Below are positions 7,691 to 10,943 of a stretch of DNA of 10,943 nucleotides, piece after piece (the stretch's first letter is position 1; each line of letters begins with the position of its first letter). Source of the DNA: Hyphomicrobium_A sp036559705 (GTDB lineage: Bacteria; Pseudomonadota; Alphaproteobacteria; Rhizobiales; Hyphomicrobiaceae); the NCBI GenBank assembly GCA_036559705.1, contig DATBSP010000047.1:1-10943 (forward strand), given 5' to 3'. Made by a program: the position numbers and the translations under genes. The notes under the pieces are model-generated. The model was not told where the DNA came from and ran no database searches. It worked only from the letters and a program-made list of their open reading frames with translations.

Positions 7691-7703
7691 GGATCACCTC
7701 CTT
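7691..7703 (-). promoter_or_regulatory. Full-length Shine-Dalgarno of the 25-codon ORF
   Basis: The minus strand reads AAGGAGGTGATCC, complementary to the conserved end of 16S rRNA (GGATCACCTCCTT), one base before ATG 7689. Most ribosome sites in this window match only 4-6 nt. A palindromic CTGTT-C-AACAG lies just upstream at about 7707-7717 and could pair to modulate access. Confidence 0.7.
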
Positions 7704-7744
7704 CCAGCTGTTGAACAGTGGGGTCAGGCTGCCATGATTTTCGG

Positions 7745-7777
7745 CCCCTGCAAAGTTACGATTTTGATAGGCAGGGG
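7745..7777. repeat. Inverted repeat in the divergent promoter region
   Basis: CCCCTGC (7745-7751) and GCAGGGG (7771-7777) form a perfect 7-bp inverted repeat around a 19-nt AT-rich centre. It lies between the divergent small ORF (start 7689, minus) and the NADAR-like gene (start 7800, plus), the right place for an operator or a stem in the leader of either gene. No regulator for it is identifiable here. Confidence 0.4.
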
Positions 7778-7799
7778 CGCGGCTCGCTAGGCTCGTTTC

Positions 7800-8261
7800 A
7801 TGACCAACTCGATTGATATCAAGGCGAAGGCGCCGTTTCCCGCCGGTGCGCTCAGCAACTTCGCTCAGCATGCATTTACCTTCGACGGCATCGCCTGCGC
7901 CTCGATGGAGGGGCTCCTGCAGAGCTTAAAGGTCGAGGACGCAGAAGAGCAGGTGCGCATCTGCGGGCTGTCGGGGGCCGAAGCGCAGGGGCGCGGGCGG
8001 CAGTACGACTGGCAACAGAGCGGGACGCTGTTCTGGCGCGGAGAAGCCATCGACCGGCTGTCGGATGCCTACCAGGACTTGCTCGATCGGGCCTTCGAGG
8101 CCCTCCATGTCCAGTCGCCGAAGTTCCGCGCGGCGCTTGCCGCCACGGGGAACGCACCGCTCACGTATCCGCTTGGCAACGACGATCCGACGGAGACGAT
8201 CCTGACGGCGGCGGAATTCTGCTCGCGGTTGCACCGCCTGCGTACGCGGTTGAAAGCGTAG
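7800..8261 (+). CDS. NADAR/YbiA-like protein (DUF1768-type fold, putative)
   Basis: The product is 153 aa. The pattern ALSNFAQHAFTFDG (17-30) followed by ASMEGLLQSLK (34-44) matches the opening of the NADAR/YbiA superfamily, where SNF...dG is followed by S-x-E-x-x-x-Q-x-x-K. A W71 and a closing helix TAAEFCSRLHRLR also fit. Members act on N-glycosidic bonds of riboflavin intermediates or ADP-ribosylated guanine in DNA, and some are antitoxins in DarT-type systems. This subgroup resembles proteins I recall from phage genomes and its reaction is not established. ATG 7800 has no good ribosome site. No DarT-like ADP-ribosyltransferase is encoded nearby, which argues against a local toxin-antitoxin pair. 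Its stop lies 3 nt from the convergent DNA glycosylase stop. Confidence 0.68.
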   Translation: MTNSIDIKAKAPFPAGALSNFAQHAFTFDGIACASMEGLLQSLKVEDAEEQVRICGLSGAEAQGRGRQYDWQQSGTLFWRGEAIDRLSDAYQDLLDRAFEALHVQSPKFRAALAATGNAPLTYPLGNDDPTETILTAAEFCSRLHRLRTRLKA

Positions 8262-8264
8262 CGT

Positions 8265-8843
8265 TCAGAAGCGCCAGGGCTTCGTCGCGCGCAACCAATC
8301 GGCGAGATCGCGCCATGGCTCGAGCTTCCAGTAGCGCCGCGCTGCCGATGAGGGGGAGGGGAGCACGAACACCTCGCAGAAGTCGGCCGGCCGCCGCTTC
8401 TGTCGCCCATAACCTATGCGATCGGTGCGCCGGCGCAGCCACAGGCTGGCGGCCTTCTTACTGGTGAAGGCGATGGCGCGCGGCTGGTGGCGCCGTAGCT
8501 TGGCTTCGAGCGCCGCAGCGTCGAACTCTCCGGCGGCGATCTCGTGGTCCATGCCGCTGCCGGACTTCGACAGATCGGTGAAGCCGATGCCGACATCGCG
8601 CAGCTTGGCGAAGTCGTGCGGGGCGAAGCGGCGCGGCGTGAGGCCCACCTGCCGGAGCGTGCGCCAGAAGTAGTTGCCGGGGTGCGCGTAGTAGACGCCG
8701 GTCGCCGCCGAGCGTCGGCCCGCGGCGGTGCCGACGAAAACGACGTCGAGGTTGTCGCGCAATACATCGGGGAGCCGCGGCATCTCGGTCGGACGCACGG
8801 GCGCCGGAGGCAGAGCAACGGCAGTATCGAGGTTCGTGTCCAT
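8265..8843 (-). CDS. mug: Mug/TDG-family mismatch-specific DNA glycosylase
   Basis: This 192-aa protein is of the uracil-DNA-glycosylase superfamily. Motif 1 is VFVGTAAG (35-42), then YYAHPGNYFWRTL (51-63, base-pocket Tyr and the PGNxFW signature), GIGFTDLSKSGSG (85-97), and motif 2 LPSPSSAARRYW (161-172, the DNA-intercalating loop). Family members excise U or T from G mismatches to start base-excision repair. Motif 1 has GTAAG where E. coli Mug has GINPG, so the Asn thought to position the water is Ala; I recall this variant from other alphaproteobacterial and actinobacterial relatives. ATG 8843 is chosen because the frame's upstream extension is low-complexity and unlike the family; the ribosome site is poor, and ATG 8783 is an alternative. 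Confidence 0.88.
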   Translation of the reverse strand: MDTNLDTAVALPPAPVRPTEMPRLPDVLRDNLDVVFVGTAAGRRSAATGVYYAHPGNYFWRTLRQVGLTPRRFAPHDFAKLRDVGIGFTDLSKSGSGMDHEIAAGEFDAAALEAKLRRHQPRAIAFTSKKAASLWLRRRTDRIGYGRQKRRPADFCEVFVLPSPSSAARRYWKLEPWRDLADWLRATKPWRF

Positions 8844-8898
8844 CGATGAACCGTCAGGCGAATCAGCGCTTCGATGCAGGCTTATGCGCTGCCGCGCC

Positions 8899-8921
8899 GA
8901 CGGCAATTGCTTTCTGCCGTC
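8899..8921. repeat. Perfect 7-bp inverted repeat in the gap upstream of mug
   Basis: GACGGCA (8899-8905) and TGCCGTC (8915-8921) flank a 9-nt spacer. It lies between the small exported protein (ends 9022, minus) and mug (starts 8843, minus). No T-run follows on either strand, so it is not a clear terminator. It could be an operator for mug or an mRNA 3'-end stem. Confidence 0.35.
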
Positions 8922-9021
8922 AACACGAAATTGTCGACGCCACGTTGCCGGCGTGCATGGAAATGTATGCTTCAGCGCAGGCGCATCCGCTATCACAAAT
9001 GTCCCTTTGGGGCGCCGAGGG

Positions 9022-9276
9022 CTACATACCCATGTCCTTGTGGGCGAGCTGCATCTGCGCGATGCACCCGTCGGTGTCGCCGCTCTTCATGGCCGCTTTC
9101 GAGGCGTCGAGATGCTCCTGCGCGGACTTCTTCTTGGCCGCATCTGTCATTTCCGCCACCTTGGCGTCCATCTTCTGCATATGCGTATCGGTGCACCAGG
9201 ACTTGTCTGCCTTGGCGCCGCTGGATGCGAGCGTCGCAGCAGCGATCACGGCCGCAAACATTGCTTGTCTGAGCAT
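9022..9276 (-). CDS. Small exported hypothetical protein
   Basis: The product is 84 aa. The N-terminus MLRQAMFAAVIAAATLASSG followed by AKA is a typical signal peptide, cleaved near residue 23, leaving about 61 residues in the periplasm. The mature part is helical and rich in Lys, Met, Ala and Asp. It has two cysteines (C28 in KSWCTD and C71 in GDTDGC) that could form a disulfide between the two ends of a helical hairpin. It closes with HKDMGM. I know similar small periplasmic proteins from Bradyrhizobium-like genomes only as hypotheticals; Met/His richness could suggest metal binding, but this is speculative. ATG 9276 is secured by GGGAGGAAG at ideal spacing and by the signal peptide starting there. 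It follows the zinc-finger gene by 110 bp on the same strand. Confidence 0.78.
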   Translation of the reverse strand: MLRQAMFAAVIAAATLASSGAKADKSWCTDTHMQKMDAKVAEMTDAAKKKSAQEHLDASKAAMKSGDTDGCIAQMQLAHKDMGM

Positions 9277-9386
9277 GACTTCCTCCCATATTTTAATGAG
9301 CAACAGCTCTCTCCGGAACTCGGACGAGCCGATAGTCGACTTCAACGCGGGCACCCAGCCTTCGTTCCCCGCTGGCCGTCCTCCAG

Positions 9387-9647
9387 CTACTCGATCAGCA
9401 ACTCGTCGACATAGCACCACTTCCAATCTTCGCCCGGTTCGAGCGACTGCACGATCGGATGCTTGGTGCGGTGGAAGTGCTTGGTCGCGTGCTTGTAGCG
9501 CGAAGAATCGCAGCAGCCGACGTGGCCGCAGGTGAGGCACAGGCGCAGGTGAACCCAATCGGAGCCGAGCTTCAGGCATTCCTCGCAGCCGTCGGCGCTG
9601 GGCGTCACCGGCCGGATGGTATCGAGATGCGTGCAGACGTCGGCCAT
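9387..9647 (-). CDS. Stand-alone UBP-type zinc-finger protein
   Basis: This 86-aa protein consists of one ZnF-UBP domain. The ligand pattern is visible: C5-x-H7, C21-x2-C24, C37-x2-C40, C45, and H53, H57, H63. GHVGCCDSS and HFHRTKHPIV are typical of the fold, as is WCYVDEL near the end. In eukaryotes the domain grips the C-terminal Gly-Gly of ubiquitin; bacterial single-domain versions are widespread and their partner is unknown. ATG 9647 is chosen because GAGGAGAG lies 8 nt upstream and the first ligands follow immediately; the 24-residue upstream extension is Arg-rich and lies over the leader. The gene lies 26 bp after the stop of the frameshifted SgcJ-like gene, suggesting co-transcription. 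Confidence 0.9.
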   Translation of the reverse strand: MADVCTHLDTIRPVTPSADGCEECLKLGSDWVHLRLCLTCGHVGCCDSSRYKHATKHFHRTKHPIVQSLEPGEDWKWCYVDELLIE

Positions 9648-9673
9648 GGTGCGCTCTCCTCTTCGGTTCCTGG

Positions 9674-10052
9674 TCAATTGACCGCGGTCAGCAGATTGGC
9701 GTAGCGGGCGAGGCGCCACAGGCCATCGGCGCCTTTGCGAAAGATCGTCATCGCATAACCGTGGCGGCGAACGGGCACGCCCGTGGGCGGCGTCATCGTC
9801 ACCCGTAGATTTGTGCGCGCAAAGCCCCAGTCGCCGAGCACCTGAAGCTCACTGACATCGCTCGTGCCTTCGAGGCGCATGTTCTCGCATGCCGTTCGCT
9901 GCGGCGGCGAACGCATCCTCGCCGAACGGTTCCTGCCCGGCGACCATAAACACGACGTCGTCGGCCATCAGGGTCAAGATCGTATCGACGTCGCCCGCCA
10001 TGCTGGCCCGCATCCAGGTGGCGATCAGCTCGCGTGTGGCGTCGGCGGTCAT
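9674..10052 (-). pseudogene. Frameshifted SgcJ/SnoaL-like (DUF4440-type) gene
   Basis: Two overlapping minus-strand frames encode the halves of one NTF2-like protein. The first runs from ATG 10052 (MTADATRELIATWMRASMAG...ADDVVFMVAGQEPFGEDAF) and the second resumes at MRLEGTSDVSELQVLGDW...MTIFRKGADGLWRLAR, ending TAVN at 9674. The halves join cleanly if one base at about 9881-9884 is removed, giving about 125 aa, the usual family length. The motifs on both sides match the SgcJ/EcaC oxidoreductase-like group of small NTF2 proteins. Without correction the first frame ends after 67 residues and lacks the second beta sheet, so the product should be inactive. The extra base could be a true mutation or an assembly error; no slippery heptamer suggests programmed shifting. 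The start has only a weak ribosome site (GGAG, about 13 nt away). Confidence 0.8.
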
Positions 10053-10104
10053 GTACTTACGGGATCTCCGGACTAGGTGTGCGCGCTCGGCTTGGTTGAC
10101 GAGG

Positions 10105-10138
10105 CATTCCGATGGGCGGATGTTGGGAATGTCCGTCC
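10105..10138. promoter_or_regulatory. Nested inverted repeats in the divergent intergenic region
   Basis: CATTCC (10105-10110) pairs with GGAATG (10126-10131), and GGGCGGA (10114-10120) pairs with TCCGTCC (10132-10138) with one mismatch. They lie in the 175-bp gap between the minus-strand SgcJ-like gene (start 10052) and the plus-strand kinase (start 10228). A shared operator is plausible, but no recognition site of a known regulator is seen and no clear -35/-10 pair was found. Confidence 0.3.
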
Positions 10139-10227
10139 ACAGCTCCCCTGCCAGTCAACGTGCTACACGGCCCATCACCCGGCAAGCCTCCATGCCGCCA
10201 AGGCCGTCGGCCAAGTAATCCTGAGTG

Positions 10228-10943
10228 ATGAGCGTACATCCCGTTAGCGACCAGTCACTTCAGGACGATGTAGCGCTGATCTCGAGCATCGATGCGGTGC
10301 CGACCATTCTCGAGGTGTGCTGCCGCACGACCGGCATGGGTTTCGCTGCAGTCGCGCGTGTCACCGAGGACCGCTGGATTGCGTGCGCGGTGCGCGATGA
10401 GATCGCGTTCGGGCTGAAGCCCGGCGGTGAGCTGAAGGTCGAGACGACGATCTGCGACGCCATCCGCGCCAGCGGCAACGCCGTCGTCATCGATCACGTC
10501 GCCGAGGACGACGATTTCTGCGGCCACCCGACGCCGGCGCTATACGGCTTCCAGAGCTACATCTCGATGCCGATCTTCCGCCGCGACGGCGTCTTCTTCG
10601 GCACGCTGTGCGCCATCGATCCCAGGCCCGCCAGGCTCAAGCACACGCAGGTCGTCGGCATGTTCAAGCTGTTCGCCGAGTTGATCAGCTTCAATGTCGA
10701 TGCGCAGGAGCGCCTTGCATCGAGCGAAGCGGCGCTGTTCAGCGAGCGTCAATCGTCCGACTTACGCGAGCAGTTCATCGCCGTGCTGGGCCACGACCTG
10801 CGCAATCCGCTGGCGTCCATCGATGCCGGCGCCTCGCTGCTGGCGAAGGAGAAGCTTCAGGGTAAAGCCCAGACCATCGTGCCGCTCATGCAGAAGAGTG
10901 TGCGCCGCATGGCAAACCTGATCGACAACGTGCTCGATCTGGC
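10228..10943 (+). CDS. GAF-domain sensor histidine kinase, 3'-truncated by window edge
   Basis: The frame from ATG 10228 is open to the right edge (238 full codons). Residues about 20-158 form a GAF domain, with VCCRTTGMGFAAVARV, a middle segment VIDHVAEDDDF and the typical FQSYISMPIFRRDGVFFG followed by TLCAIDP. A short helix leads into the HisKA dimerisation region with the H-box FIAVLGHDLRNPLAS; H189 is the phospho-acceptor. The catalytic ATPase domain would lie beyond the window. The GAF is phytochrome-related in style, but no conserved chromophore Cys can be asserted. The protein has no membrane segment in the visible part, so it is probably cytoplasmic. GTG 10225 is an alternative start; the ribosome site is weak either way. 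It is divergent from the SgcJ-like/zinc-finger cluster. Confidence 0.9.
   Translation, partial: MSVHPVSDQSLQDDVALISSIDAVPTILEVCCRTTGMGFAAVARVTEDRWIACAVRDEIAFGLKPGGELKVETTICDAIRASGNAVVIDHVAEDDDFCGHPTPALYGFQSYISMPIFRRDGVFFGTLCAIDPRPARLKHTQVVGMFKLFAELISFNVDAQERLASSEAALFSERQSSDLREQFIAVLGHDLRNPLASIDAGASLLAKEKLQGKAQTIVPLMQKSVRRMANLIDNVLDL

Noticed and set aside
7691..7703. GGATCACCTCCTT on the plus strand, identical to the 3' end of 16S rRNA
   Set aside because: No other 16S sequence precedes it; it is the complement of a strong Shine-Dalgarno placed correctly before a minus-strand ATG.
7800..8261. NADAR-like protein as antitoxin of a DarT-type toxin-antitoxin pair
   Set aside because: No ADP-ribosyltransferase-like gene adjoins it; neighbours are a 25-codon ORF and a DNA glycosylase.
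8728..9535. Long plus-strand open frames opposite mug and the exported protein
   Set aside because: They cross several genes with strong minus-strand motifs and ribosome sites; the composition is shadow-like.
9881..9890. Programmed frameshift in the SgcJ-like gene
   Set aside because: No slippery heptamer or downstream structure was visible, and the family is not known to use frameshifting.

Overview
The window is GC-rich chromosomal DNA that looks alphaproteobacterial, most likely Rhizobiales (Bradyrhizobium/Xanthobacteraceae-like). This rests on GC-rich codon use, on a LuxR-type regulator with a PVGGRW segment, on an SnoaL-like protein and a small double-CxxC protein of types I associate with that group, and on the mix of small stress and hypothetical genes. 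No plasmid, phage, IS or CRISPR hallmark was seen.

Left part (1-4709), an eroded region. A hypothetical gene runs in from the left edge and is followed by a LuxR-type transcription factor (633-1400, GTG start). Next comes a CHASE3-PAS-GGDEF diguanylate cyclase that has lost its 5' end and carries two opposite frameshifts (about 1645-2928). A gene-poor stretch (2929-3604), a 78-aa zinc-ribbon-like protein (3605-3841) and a second gene-poor stretch (3842-4709) follow. The second stretch holds a short fragment resembling the FAD-binding 'GD' region of UbiH/COQ6-type monooxygenases. This half appears to be undergoing gene decay.

Middle part (4710-7799). An SnoaL/NTF2-like protein lies on the plus strand. 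On the minus strand are a secreted NodB-type polysaccharide deacetylase and, upstream of it, an FMN-dependent Old Yellow Enzyme (NemA-like). Further upstream is a compact minus-strand unit: a 25-codon ORF behind a near-perfect Shine-Dalgarno (13 nt matching the complement of the 16S 3' end), closed 52 nt later by a 10-bp terminator hairpin with a T-rich tail. This unit is the best candidate for an undescribed element.

Right part (7800-10943). A NADAR/YbiA-like protein converges on a Mug/TDG-type DNA glycosylase with only 3 nt between their stop codons. Three small minus-strand genes in the order of transcription are a frameshifted SgcJ/SnoaL-like gene, a stand-alone UBP-type zinc-finger protein, and a small exported protein; they could form one operon. 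A GAF-domain histidine kinase starts divergently and is cut by the right edge after its phospho-acceptor region.

Overall this is an accessory-like region of small regulatory, redox and repair genes with three clear decay events (diguanylate cyclase, UbiH-like fragment, SgcJ-like gene). No single multi-gene system is obvious.
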